In this document: positions 1-10,931 of the stretch, piece after piece
Numbering within the stretch: position 1 is the first letter of the stretch
How the letters are laid out: each line of letters opens with the position of its first letter
Assembly (NCBI GenBank): GCA_021464245.1
Contig: JADCRB010000104.1
Location: 930,001 to 994,000, forward strand
From: Carallia brachiata
Taxonomy: Eukaryota; Streptophyta; Magnoliopsida; Malpighiales; Rhizophoraceae
Length of the DNA stretch: 64,000 nt
Direction: 5' to 3'
Translations under genes and position numbers: made by a program
The notes under the pieces: model-generated
Told to the model about the DNA's origin: nothing
Databases searched by the model: none
The model's input: only the letters and a program-made list of their open reading frames with translations

Positions 1-1066
1 TAGTCTGTAATAGGTCTAAATGATAGTCATTATCTAAGACCAAACGATAAGTCCCTATGCCTTCAATTGGAGCCTTCAAACGATTTCCCATAGAGAGAAA
101 ATCCTTAGTTGGGTCTGTGGTTTGGATCGTAATGTATCCTTGCATCATATTGGATATATGAGTAGTAGCACCAAAATCAAGCCACCAAGTATTATGAGAA
201 ACTTCAACTCAATTTAATTCGAAACATACTAAAGCATTAAATTTACATTTCTTTTCGAACCAAGTCTTTCGTTTCGGGCAGTCTTTCTGATAATGCCCAA
301 CCTTCTTACGGAAGTGACATGTTTCACCCTTTCGTTCCTTCTTTCCAACCTGAGGATCATGAGCATGCTCTTTTCTTTTCTTGAACTGGTTGTCTTTGAC
401 TTTCATGGCTTTCCCAACTTTCTTTCCCACGAGATTAATAGAATGACTTTTTTTACTTTTCAATCTCGTTTCCTCCTGAACAAGCATACTGACCAATTCA
501 TTAATATTCCACTTATCCTTTATAGTGTTATAATTAATTTGAAATGATCCATACTCAGGAAGTAATGAGCTCAAAATGAATTGCACAAGAAAAGAGTCCT
601 CCACTGTCATTTCTAGGGTCTTAAGTCTTGTTGCTATATTAGTCATCTCAATAATGTGCTTTTGCATAATTCACGACCTAGTAAACTTCATGGTCGTGAG
701 CTCTGCCATAAGAGTACCAGCAAGTGACTTATCCGCAGAACGGAAACGTTCTTCCACAAACTGCAAAAATTCTTTTGCACTTTCTGTCGGTGGAATGGTT
801 GACTTAATGTTGTTGGCAACAGTCATCTTTAGAAACTTAAAACTTAATTTGTTGCTTCGTTCTCATGCCTTATGATGTAACTTCTCTGCCTTACTGCTTG
901 AGTCAGTAATAGCAGTAGGCTTCTCTGTTAATAGTGTCAAGTCAAGATCCATAGCACTTAAGTGGAAATTGACTTGTTCACACCATTCAGAGAAGTTCAA
1001 TCCATTAAACATAGCAACAGAGGAAGCATGTGACTGAATGAAAATAGCTGCACAATAAATGTTCAT
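1..1066 (-). pseudogene. Copia gag-protease polyprotein, broken by three stops
   Basis: One minus-strand frame can be followed from about 1040 to the window edge without a frameshift. It has an N-terminal gag motif (FNGLNFSEWCEQVNFHL), a UBN2-type capsid region, a basic linker, a zinc knuckle near 280-320 and the copia protease start WWLDFGATTHIS near 150-185. Three TGA stops interrupt it, at about 863, 668 and 209. The zinc knuckle reads CHFRKKVGHYQKDC, so the second zinc-binding cysteine of the CCHC pattern is arginine. This is a dead copy. The start codon of gag is uncertain. Confidence 0.88.
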
Positions 1067-2299
1067 AATTAATCATAAATCGGATTCAATAAACAATTAA
1101 AGGATATTACAATTTTCTTTTGGGAAATACTATAACATACTATCTTAATTAAATACCATATAACCATTAATTGGTAATTAAATATTTTTTAATTAAATAT
1201 ATTTGATATCTTTGGATAAACAAATACATTCAACCAAAATATTGGCATACCTTGATTATGTTATTAATCACAGAATAATAGTTTACTTTTAGGTAAATCT
1301 TGTAGTTCTGATAATTAGTAACGTCAATTTATACAATTATTTTTTCTTTATGTTATTTCATTATAATTATAGATAAATGACTATTTATGCGTGTCATCGA
1401 ATATACTAATTTAGACACTTTAGTAACTAACAAACTATAAATATAATAATTCACGTACTTTTAACCAATCATTCTAGTTTGGTCACTTTAATTACTACAA
1501 ACTATTAACATAATATATGCATGAAATAATTCAATCATCATTAATATTTAACAATAATACATACATAATAAAAAAGTTTCATTAAAACATACATATTTTT
1601 GGATCGTAAGAGATTAGCAATTAGATCTAATTTAATATTATAACATTAATATTAAACAATAATATTATATTTGAAATAATAGTAATCAACTATTCTTAAC
1701 AAATAATAATTTTAAAACTAAGGCTCATAAAATTTTAAAATTGATTATACTGTCCATAATAAATCGATTTCACTGCAAAAAATACCAATCACCGTCTCTT
1801 ACACATTCAAGGAACTAAATATTCCATCACAAACAGTTTACTATTCAGGGACAATTGCAATTTTTTATTTTTATTTGAACATCATTAGTCGTCCCACTGA
1901 TTTCACGATTCCAGCCGCTACAATCAAATTTCTATTAAGGCCGAGAGAAACCAAACATTAGTGGAAATATATATATATATACATATATTCATCAAGGCTT
2001 TCGTCCCTTCATCAAAAATAAGGCCAAACATTTCAGTTACCGAAAAAAATCAACATGTATTCATTAAATGATCCCATCAATTTCTCCTCCGCAATTGTTT
2101 CCTGCCGTTGCTTTCGTCATTATTTATAGATTGGATTTATTCAATCCCGACGGTATTTGCTTCATACATAAAAACCCAGACTAACAAAATTGCTAAATAT
2201 ACGAAGCGGCCGAACAAGAATATTTTATCGAATCATACAGTCATTAATCAGGTATAATAAATATTCTTTATTATGCACAGAAAATATTCAGTTTCACAA

Positions 2300-2310
2300 C
2301 TCTGATACCA
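2300..2310 (-). other. Primer-binding site (initiator tRNA-Met type)
   Basis: The minus strand reads TGGTATCAGAG, the standard plant retrotransposon primer site complementary to the 3' end of initiator tRNA-Met. It lies two bases inside the 5' LTR and fixes both the element's orientation and the inner LTR edge. Confidence 0.9.
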
Positions 2311-2312
2311 CA

Positions 2313-2737
2313 TGTTAGATTTAAATATAAATCTAATTATCATAAAATATAATTTTAGAATTTTGAAACTGAATAAAATCATATAAACGATATACCTAAG
2401 TTAGCGGAAATCATAACCATTTTTGCGTCGGAATAGAGATTAAAGCTTTTCTTTTAGCCTAATAACTGATTTCTCTCTCCTAACCTTTTACTGTAATTAC
2501 ACGTTATAGATGGAGTTTTCGTGTGCCTATAGGAAGAAAGAGGACCAGTTATATATATACAAAACTTTAGGGTTTTAATTTAGACCTAATTCAGCATGTC
2601 CATCAATACTGAGATCAACGGACGAGATTAATTTAATTAATTATTTCCTTATTAATCGGATCACATTAATAGTATTCTTTAATATAAGTATTCTTTGAGT
2701 CTACTCCAAAAAAATACTAATTGGGAATATTCTAACA
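2313..2737 (-). repeat. 5' LTR of the copia element
   Basis: The LTR is bounded by the short inverted repeat TGTTAGA (2313-2319) and TCTAACA (2731-2737). On the minus strand it therefore starts TGTTAGA and ends CA two bases before the primer-binding site. It holds a TATATATATA stretch near 2550-2560 that could serve as the promoter. The boundaries rest on terminal motifs and position only, because the partner LTR is outside the window. Confidence 0.82.
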
Positions 2738-2742
2738 TGCAG

Positions 2743-3682
2743 CACTTGTTCCAGAGGTGGTATCTTGTGCAGAAGCATGTGATGAGGTTGCAAACAAAAT
2801 TTTAGTTGATGCTGTCCAGGAGTTGGCTCCCAGCATGAAAGCAGTTGTTCAGAGACTTGGTTTGTGCGGTGAAGGTGCCGAACTGATCTGATTTTGTTCA
2901 TTCAAGGTCACTTTTTAGATAGATAAGTTGTTGATGTTTTTACCTTTGGAATTTGCCATTTCAAGTTTCCAATAGTGTATCACTTTGCCAATGGCTAACC
3001 GTTTCTCATAAGCTTCATAATAACATCAATCATGATGTGCTATTGTCAACATAACATGTGCTGAAAAATAGCTTGGGAACGTGTCTGAAATTCATTTATG
3101 TTAGCTTTCTGACCATGATTAACGTCAACTCTTCGTTTGCGGATGGAAATGCTGCTTTTCCACTTGTGATGGTTGGTGGTGTTCCTGAAGCTAATGAGAA
3201 TTGGGATATAGGAAAAGAAGTCGTGCAGTGTGTTCAGGAGCTCTTCCCAGTTTAGCTTCCGCTTCACTCTTTGATGCAATCAATGCTCAACAAATCTCTG
3301 GAATATCGAATTATATTTGCATTAAATTTTGTCTTTGTGATTTGAATGTCTTTTGCTCCCCTCCATTTCCATTGTTGTCTGCATGCAGCAAAATTAGAGT
3401 GTGTTCTTTCCTTAATTAATAAAAATGGCAGAAGTCACTGCATCCTTATTTTTAGCTTCATTTGTACGGTTCAATTCATCTTTATGAAAAAGGAAAAATG
3501 GGAAACAAGATATTGCCCTATAAAGTTCTCTTTCATGTTTCACATCACTAACATTTCTTTTCCATAGTGAGATTGAAGCTCTGTTTATACTTCATGCTCT
3601 GCAGGTGGAACCAGCAGCTGGAGCAGCTTTACTTGCACGTAATTTCTTTGTTAAAGGGTCAAGACAAAGCTGCCACAGTTGA
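2743..3682 (+). pseudogene. N-acetyl-D-glucosamine kinase-like, 3' remnant
   Basis: Three plus-strand blocks match the C-terminal part of plant GlcNAc kinase (BadF/BadG-type ATPase fold, which phosphorylates salvaged GlcNAc). Block A (2743-2874) reads ALVPEVVSCAEACDEV and on. Block B (about 3143-3251) contains PLVMVGGVPEANENWDIGK. Block C (3606-3682) reads VEPAAGAALLARNFF and ends in TGA. The splice signals are damaged: the acceptor before block B reads GCGG where GCAG is expected, and the donor after block B has CCCAGTTT where CCAG/GT is expected. A short linking exon could not be found. The 5' part is missing, since the copia element begins at the first coding base. Family recognition is from memory of the fold's motifs. 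Confidence 0.7.
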
Positions 3683-3699
3683 TCAGAGCTAATCCCTTT

Positions 3700-5030
3700 A
3701 AGCCTTCTAACTCCTCATAAATATAGGAAATTTCAAGCCTGACGGTTTTCTATTCCCCCCTCCCTCCCCAATATCTTTGAAGTTAAGCTGTTGGCAGTGC
3801 CGATTCGCTTCAGGCATACCATCTGACCAAGTGGCCCTTGCAAGAGCATAGGTCATTTGTTGTGTTCACAACATCTGTGTCCACATTTAAGGATTGATTT
3901 CTACTTCTGATGTATTTTCTCTGAGATGCCCGAAACACCAGACCTTGGTCATGAAGAGCATTTGTTTGGTCAGAACTCAGAAATCTAACCATAGAGATTT
4001 GCCAAAGGAGCAACCAATTCAAATATCATTGAATTATAATGGTTACGTTTCGATGACGAAAGCATTAATGTTATTTCAAGTGATTTCCTTTGATTATCTG
4101 CGAAAGAGGGGGAAATAAACGACAATAGCTCTATAACTAGATTCCAAATACAAAGAGCTGTACAGAGGGGATGTGCAGGGGCTGTAGAGGTAAAAACTAC
4201 GAAATACAATGAGAACAACGTCGTGGTTCACCAAGAGACTAGAAGCCACAAATCGCAAATACAACGAAAAGGCCTGTGACACAAAAGACCAATCTTTTCG
4301 GTTGCCCTGCCTGTGCTTTTGCTTGGTAAGGAATCCCCAACACACAGATGCTCCAATATGAAGAAAGATAATCTATGTGTCTCCGTCTGTTTAGCAAAGT
4401 CAACAAACAGGAAAGATTAAGAAGAATTCTGAATGAAATGCACCAAGTTATCAACAAGCAATTATTAATTGGGAACACAACATGTTGCCCAATATGTTGC
4501 CATAGCTTCACACTTTCCTGGATTTTCTGAAACTTCAAAACACTCTTTGTTTGTTTGTTTTGTTTTGCTTGCTTGTGTTCCTAGTATTTCCATGACCAAG
4601 TAGGAGCGTAGATTGTCACCAAAAAGACAAGCTTGTATCTTTTCTTGCATTATTACACACAAAGCTACAGGAATAATTATGAACACATACAGAGGTCCCT
4701 GCTTCCTTGGTCATTGATAGAAAATAGATATGAGAGGGGAATTAAGTAGCACCACAGATTGTGATATGAGAGAGAAAGAGGGAGAGAGAGAGAGAGAATT
4801 CCCTTAGACTTTCTGTGGATGTTGGACAGAAGGATCTATTGTGTCACAATGCTTGAACCACAGGTCAGGGGTTTCGAGTCTCAGGTTAAGGTAGATGGGC
4901 CACTTCAGCTAGAGCCTAGAGATAATCACAAGCTCAACAACAGCTTTAAGCCATAAGCAGCCAGTGGCATAATGTCTCATTTTCTACAACAGGATTAAAG
5001 AATCAATCTAAAATTACCTTGCCAAGAAAT
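3700..5030. other. Spacer with 3' UTR of the WPP-associated gene
   Basis: No coding feature is supported here. The right part, roughly 4500-5030, is probably the 3' UTR of the minus-strand gene that ends at 5031. A short GA-rich run lies near 4770-4797. The open frames in the stretch lack codon structure or splice partners. Confidence 0.6.
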
Positions 5031-8000
5031 TTAGACTGGTTTAACTGGGTGATATCCACTCAATTCCATTCTCATCAGTTTCAAAATTTGGACAACCTGA
5101 AAGAATGAAATAGAAGGCTTGTTGGGTTATGGAATCCAAAGAAGTCGTTAAAAAATGACGGACAAGGAAAATAAATTTTTACACATATCAATTGCGGGAT
5201 GAGAGAATAATAAAATCCCGATGACATAGATCAAAAATTTTTTAATAAGAACTTGCACAAAAGAAAAACCTGCAATGTGCATAAGCAGATGTTCTATAAA
5301 TTGCTATAATTTTCTAACTACAATAACTTTAAGATGTTAATTAATTCTTTCAAAATAAAATCATAAAAGGGAAAAACAATTGAAGTATATTTTGTCCAAA
5401 CTGTGGAGACATGTTGATATACCTCCAGTTCTCTACTCAAAGCAGGCCATGTTAACTGCTCAAGTCCTTATGATTACTCAACACAAATATACAAAACTTT
5501 TCCCACAATACTACATGTTTTAAATTAAGAATTCACCCACTGCACGTTTCGCATCACAAAAGCTCTAATCTTTATACAGTTATGCGTTATGAACAGCAGA
5601 AAAGAAAAGCAACTTACTCCAGGATAGTGACACAAGACTGGAGAGTAATGATCTAGTGCGATGTAAATCTTTTCAATAAGGCCCAAAAGAGTGTCCACTT
5701 CATCGCCCAAAAGATCAACCTGAAATCAAAGGGAAATACCCAATCAACAATAGAAAAGCACACTGCAGGCCAATGATGAATTGAAACATCAACACATTTT
5801 GATGGAGATATCCTTGGCCCCCAAAAGTATCAGAATGACTGAATAGATAGGCCAGAATGGGTTCATGGGGGAGGAAAAATTCTTCAGTGAACCTAGTCCA
5901 TACAAGGACATGAAGCCAGCATACGATTGTTTTAGTTATCATGGGCTGTAACTCAAAACCTTCAATATATTGCACCCAAAAGCCAATAATAGCCTCATGC
6001 AAACATTTTTAACACAATGGAAGAGAGCACAAGACATTAATATCCCAACTTCACCGTCTTAGCAAATAAAGAAGTTTTGGCATACCTCAGCTTCAGCCTT
6101 TTGGAGATCAGAAGACCTCCTTTCAAGCCTTTGTTTATATGATAACCCTGTTCTTCTAAGATTATTAGCTTTCTCACTGAGAGAACTCACTTGACAACTC
6201 AGATTTTTCAACCTGGAAAAAAAAAGCCTGGCATAAATCAGATACGGTTTTTGCATGTATATCACATCAAGAAAAATGTTAAATGTTCTCTGCATAGAGT
6301 CGCTATTTGGAGACCTACTTATAATGTTCAAAAAAGTTGAATTCAAAATAGCTAGCATAACTGGATGGGTAGCATACACGTAGTTCGGGGAATTTTCGAT
6401 GCCAACAGAGTAAAAGGCATCTAACAGTGCAAAGGCCACTCGGGCCATCTATTGATGGTCAGGAAATGGAGCTATTTTATTAGGTTCTTTCCTTACATAT
6501 CATACCAGATAGCAAAACCAATGACGAGACACTTTTACACTGCCACAGACAGATACATGTGGAACAACAGAAGTTTACAATGAATCGATGGTGATAAGGA
6601 AGCACCTCAAATTCTTCCTTCGAATATCGTCTACTGTTCTGCTTTCAAAATCATTAGTGGCTCTTAACAGTTCCTGGATAAGACTGATGTTTGAACCCAT
6701 TTGCTTCTTGTACTGTCTTTCACTTTCTTCCATCAGTGACAGAGCATTCTGCTTCTCTTGGACGAGGACAAGAAGCTTCTTGCCCTTCTCTTCAACAGCT
6801 TCCATGAACCTTCTTGTATTCCCCTCATAGAGTTTAATTTTTTTTGATGCCTCAACTAAATTACCTTTAAGAAATTGTACTTCCTCCTTGCTTTGGTTAA
6901 TCAGTACCTGCTGCTCACTTGTCTGATTCCTTAGGCTGTCAAGCTGTTGAGAAGTTAAATCAAATTTCTCCCTCTGTTCTGCCAATGCATTTGATGCTCG
7001 TTGAAGTAAGTTATCCTTTTCTTCAACTTCCGCTGTCAACAAGAGTAGCTTTTGCTCCAATTCCTCTTTTTCTGCCACATTCAATCTCAAAGCCATTTCA
7101 ACTTCCACCGTCAACAAGAGTAGCTTTTGCTCCAATTCCTCTTTTTCTGCCACATTCAATCTCAAAGCCCTTTCTTTCTCCAATTTTTCCATCTGAAGAG
7201 ATGATAGAACTTCTTTTTCGTGGATAAGTTTCAGGTTTGATTCAGTAAGTTCATCCTTGGCCTCTTTTAATGCCTCTTTATAAATAACTTCACTCAGTCC
7301 TTGCATCATAGCTGACTCCACATCCGAATCTGCAATTTCAGCAGCTTCCCTGAGTATAATTTCACAAAGCCCATGATAAATATCAATCTCCATATTTGCC
7401 TCTTGACCTACGCATTTCATCTGGCCCACCAAATCCTTGAGAAGGAAATTATGCAGGTCTTCACTGATTGAGGCTTCAATATTTGCATCTTCTAACACAG
7501 ATTTTATATTCGCAATCGTTTCTAACAAGCTTGCCTCAGCCAGAGCTTGTCTCGACATCTCCTCCGCAGCATCAGAAACTTGAGAAGACAGACATTCAAT
7601 TTCCTTTTTCTTATCAGTAAGCAAGTTTCTTAATTGGCGATTTTCTGAGAGCAAAGTTTCCAACCTATTCTTCATGTTGTCAAAAGTCTCCATATTGTTA
7701 TTAACCGCAGGAACTTTCTCATTTTCCACAAGAATATGATCCAACTTCAGGACGACCTCTGGGATTTTTTTCCTAAGCAAGTCAAGCTCCTGATATTTCT
7801 TTGCAGGCAAAGAAGCTCTTTCCCTCAAGAACTCCCTCTTGAGACTGAAATATTCCTCCGTCATCTCACGTACTTTCAATTCATGGTTTCTATTCATTTT
7901 AATCATTTCAGCCTTAAAGTAACTTGCTAACTCCTCTTTGGACAAATGATTTAGCTGGGCAAGATCCAAATTTCCCAGCCTAGGTATTAAATCATTAAGT

Positions 8001-8992
8001 TTGCCATTTTCCTCCCAAAGAGAAGTGGTTGATGAAAGATGATTTCCTGAAACCTTCCGGTGCTCCAACAAACCGTGAGAAGTTACCCCCCTTTCAGGTA
8101 CAGCAAGTGACTTAGAGATGGTGTCTAACTCTTGACGTAAATTTGAAATTTCTTTGACCTTTTCAAGCCATTTTGCACTTTCATTACCACACCAGCCAGC
8201 ATTTTTGCCCCACAAACTTTTTTCAAATTGTTCTTGGAGACCTCGAAAACAATTCTTGATCACCATTTCTTCTATTTCTGCTTGGAACTCCCTATCTTGC
8301 CGCCAATCGCAGAGGACTGACTTGGACAAATAAACAATCTTACCAGCTTGGTCGCAGACAGAATCTAGACTAGTTCTTAAGCTATTAAGCATTGTATCCA
8401 TGTCAACCCATTTATCAGGCACCTTTTTGTGGAGAATACCACCCAATCCCAACAACTCAGAATTCGAACTTATCCTCTTCATAGAACAAGAACCTTTGAC
8501 CTTCTCAATTTCTATTTTGAGCTCTTTAAACAGCTTTTTGGCTGCATCTCTAAGGTTGCCTAAATGTTCTTCCAACTTATCAGGGTCAATCAGAGCATCT
8601 GAATAGCTGCGAAAATGCTCATATTTTTCACCTTTTGATTGGTGGCTTGACAAGGAATGCCTCACAGATTCTTTTTTATTTGCTTCTATTTTGCAAAGAT
8701 GCAACATTTCTTCTAGTTTATCCAATTCTTTTTCTTTCTCAGAAATCTTCTCCGCTGCCTCTTGTTCAACTGCACATATCATGCCCTTCGTGACAGATTC
8801 ACTCACCATTCTTGAAATGATCAAACGATTATCGATATCTTCCAAATATGAATCCAAGTCATTAAGCAGGCCATTAACACCTGGATTATCCTTCTCCTCA
8901 AAATTATCCCTAAACTGTAAGATACCACCATTGCACAGATTGACTACAACATCCGCAGGTGTTGAAATCTCCATAATCTCTTGGCCATCCAT
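5031..8992 (-). CDS. WAP: WPP domain-associated protein (long coiled coil)
   Basis: Four coding exons join in phase: 8992-6606, 6212-6086, 5719-5618 and 5096-5031 (2682 nt, 893 aa). The N-terminal block with [20 protein letters not shown] and the C-terminal block with [20 protein letters not shown] followed by [14 protein letters not shown] are hallmarks of the plant WAP family. These are Golgi- or membrane-associated coiled-coil partners of WPP-domain (MAF1) proteins. The middle is almost entirely heptad-rich coiled coil. All donors are GT (the third is a perfect GTAAGT) and all acceptors AG. The ATG at 8992 is the first one in frame. A 75-bp in-frame tandem duplication lies at 7022-7171. 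A 5' UTR intron is likely (about 10005-9077, acceptor TTTCAG before 9076), which would put the promoter beyond 10.1 kb. The large first exon is typical of the family. Confidence 0.9.
7022..7171 (-). repeat. 75-bp tandem duplication inside WAP coding exon
   Basis: Two adjacent 75-bp copies (from 7022 and from 7097) differ at about two bases. They encode two nearly identical 25-residue blocks starting [20 protein letters not shown]. The length is a multiple of three, so the reading frame survives. At 25 residues the unit is close to 3.5 heptads, so the second copy shifts the heptad register relative to the first. Confidence 0.95.
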
Positions 8993-9076
8993 TTGCTTCC
9001 AACAAAACACCACCCAGAAAACACTAAACAGAAATGTAGGAAGAACAGGCTAACACACCCATCAAATATCAAAATC

Positions 9077-10896
9077 CTGAAAGATTAAAAGCAAAAGGAG
9101 ATTCAGCTATTTAATAAAAGAGAACCAGAAAATCCAAGAAATCCAATATACAATACAACCATATATGAACAGTCTGCTACAGAGAAAATACACTTAGCAA
9201 TTCGACTAAGGCCGAAATTTGAAAAAAGAAAAACAGGGAAACTGGTTCCCTCAAACTTGAGTTGGGTTTTTGCTACACTTGTAGAAATGAGGGCAAAAAC
9301 ATAAATAACCAAAAAAAATAAAGTAGAAGAAAAAAAAAACTGGTTGTCAATAACTGGTTTCCTCAAACTTGAGTTGGGTCTTTGCTACACTTGTAGAAAT
9401 GAGGACAAGACATAAATAACCAAAAAAATAAAGTAGAAGAAAGAAAAACTTCCCTCGCTTTCATTTCCTGCATTGCCAAAAATCCTTTGTACATAAGGTA
9501 AAAACTAAAGTGAAGTAAGTTCTAAGTTAAGCCCGATTTCCTTAAGCTTAAAACAGCAATAAAAATGGAAGAATCTTAACACCAGTAAAAATCTAGTCTT
9601 TTTTTAAACCAAAAATCGATCTTAAACTGATCATATTTAAGCTTAAGTAATACGTAAAATAAATTTTTGAACCCAAAAAAACAGAGAAGAAGTATTAAAA
9701 AGGAAAGCTAAAGGGCCAAACTTAATTGTAAGCCAAATTCTAAGATAAACCCATTGTCTTAAGCCTAAATTAACAGTAGAAATGAATAAATATGACTTCA
9801 AAAGAAAAAAAAAAAAAAATTGGTCTTATTTTTTCTTCATCTTCTCAGCTACCAAAACATAAAGCCTCAAAACTAAAAGTGAACCAACAGTTGAGAGCTT
9901 GAACTAATCACGTTTAAGCAGAATTAACACCAAAAATAAGATTCTAAACCCCAAAAAAAACATTGAAAAAATTATAAGAAAAGAAGCTAAAGAGTAAACA
10001 GTTACAGGTTTCAGGAGAATGCATTAAGTTGCACCATTCTGCTGTGAAGCAATCAATGGTATCAACAAAAAGACAAGATTCTGGAAGGCACCCAGATAAT
10101 AAGAAGGCTTTTTTGGGTTCAAAAACAGCCTCTTCTTCTTCCTCAAGTTCAAGTGAAAGGCTTTCTGTCTCTCTTCCTCTTCTGTTTAGTTATTTTTATT
10201 TGTTTTTAGGGTTTTTTTCTTTTTCTTTTATTTTCTTGGGGACTCACATAAATTCGGTGAGCGGGAGTGTACAGATTATTCATTTTACCCTCAATAACTA
10301 CAGCATTTACGAGAATTGCCATTGTCTATTTTCTTCGTTACTAAGTTGCTTTTATTGTCAAAAAAGTTACTTTTATTTTTTTTCTTAAAAAAAAAGTTAC
10401 TTTTATTCTCTTTCTAAAAAATAAGATTACTTTTGTTTTCTTTTTCCTTTTTTAATTTCTTTTTTTATCTTCTGGTATTATGTATACTATACATCAGCTT
10501 ATGCGACCATACAATGTAACTCAATTAATATTAAAATCATTTTTATAACTCTTTTTAACTGTTGAGATTAAGTTGTAGTCGAAACTAATTAATTATATAT
10601 ATATATATATATATCAGCTTATGAGTATCTTTGATTAATTTTAATTTTCTAATTTAGACAAGAAAACAATAAAAAATTACTATTTACGCACCCATTTTAC
10701 GTGTATACATATAAAAAAAAAATTGTTGTTTTTGTCATTTCAATCGATATTTGCGTCTAGCTACTATCTAAGACCATCATAATATTAAATTGTAAACAAA
10801 ATTAGAAAAATTATAATGAAAATTAACTTTACAAGACTTAACTCAAAATTCAAACTTGAAACTCAAAGTACATTATCAATCAAAACGTTTTGAGTG

Positions 10897-10931
<35 letters not shown>

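Larger units (their letters stand above)
1..2737 (-). mobile_element. Ty1/copia LTR retrotransposon, 5' part (continues past left edge)
   Basis: Read on the minus strand the element starts with a 425-bp LTR (2313-2737), then a primer-binding site (2300-2310), a leader of about 1.2 kb without clear coding, and a gag-protease reading frame (about 1066 to 1). The order LTR, tRNA-Met primer site, UBN2-type gag, zinc knuckle, aspartic protease is that of Ty1/copia elements. The 3' half (integrase, reverse transcriptase, 3' LTR) lies outside the window, so the target-site duplication cannot be checked; the candidate on this side is TGCAG at 2738-2742. The coding part carries three in-frame stops, so this copy cannot make its own proteins. 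Confidence 0.9.

Noticed and set aside
6230..6448. Minus-strand ORF start upstream of WAP exon 2
   Set aside because: It is intron sequence that happens to be open; the acceptor before 6212 joins in phase to exon 1.
9013..9013. Earlier in-frame start for WAP (seven codons upstream)
   Set aside because: The codon at 9013 is GTG, not ATG. The first in-frame ATG is at 8992 and matches the start of the protein family.
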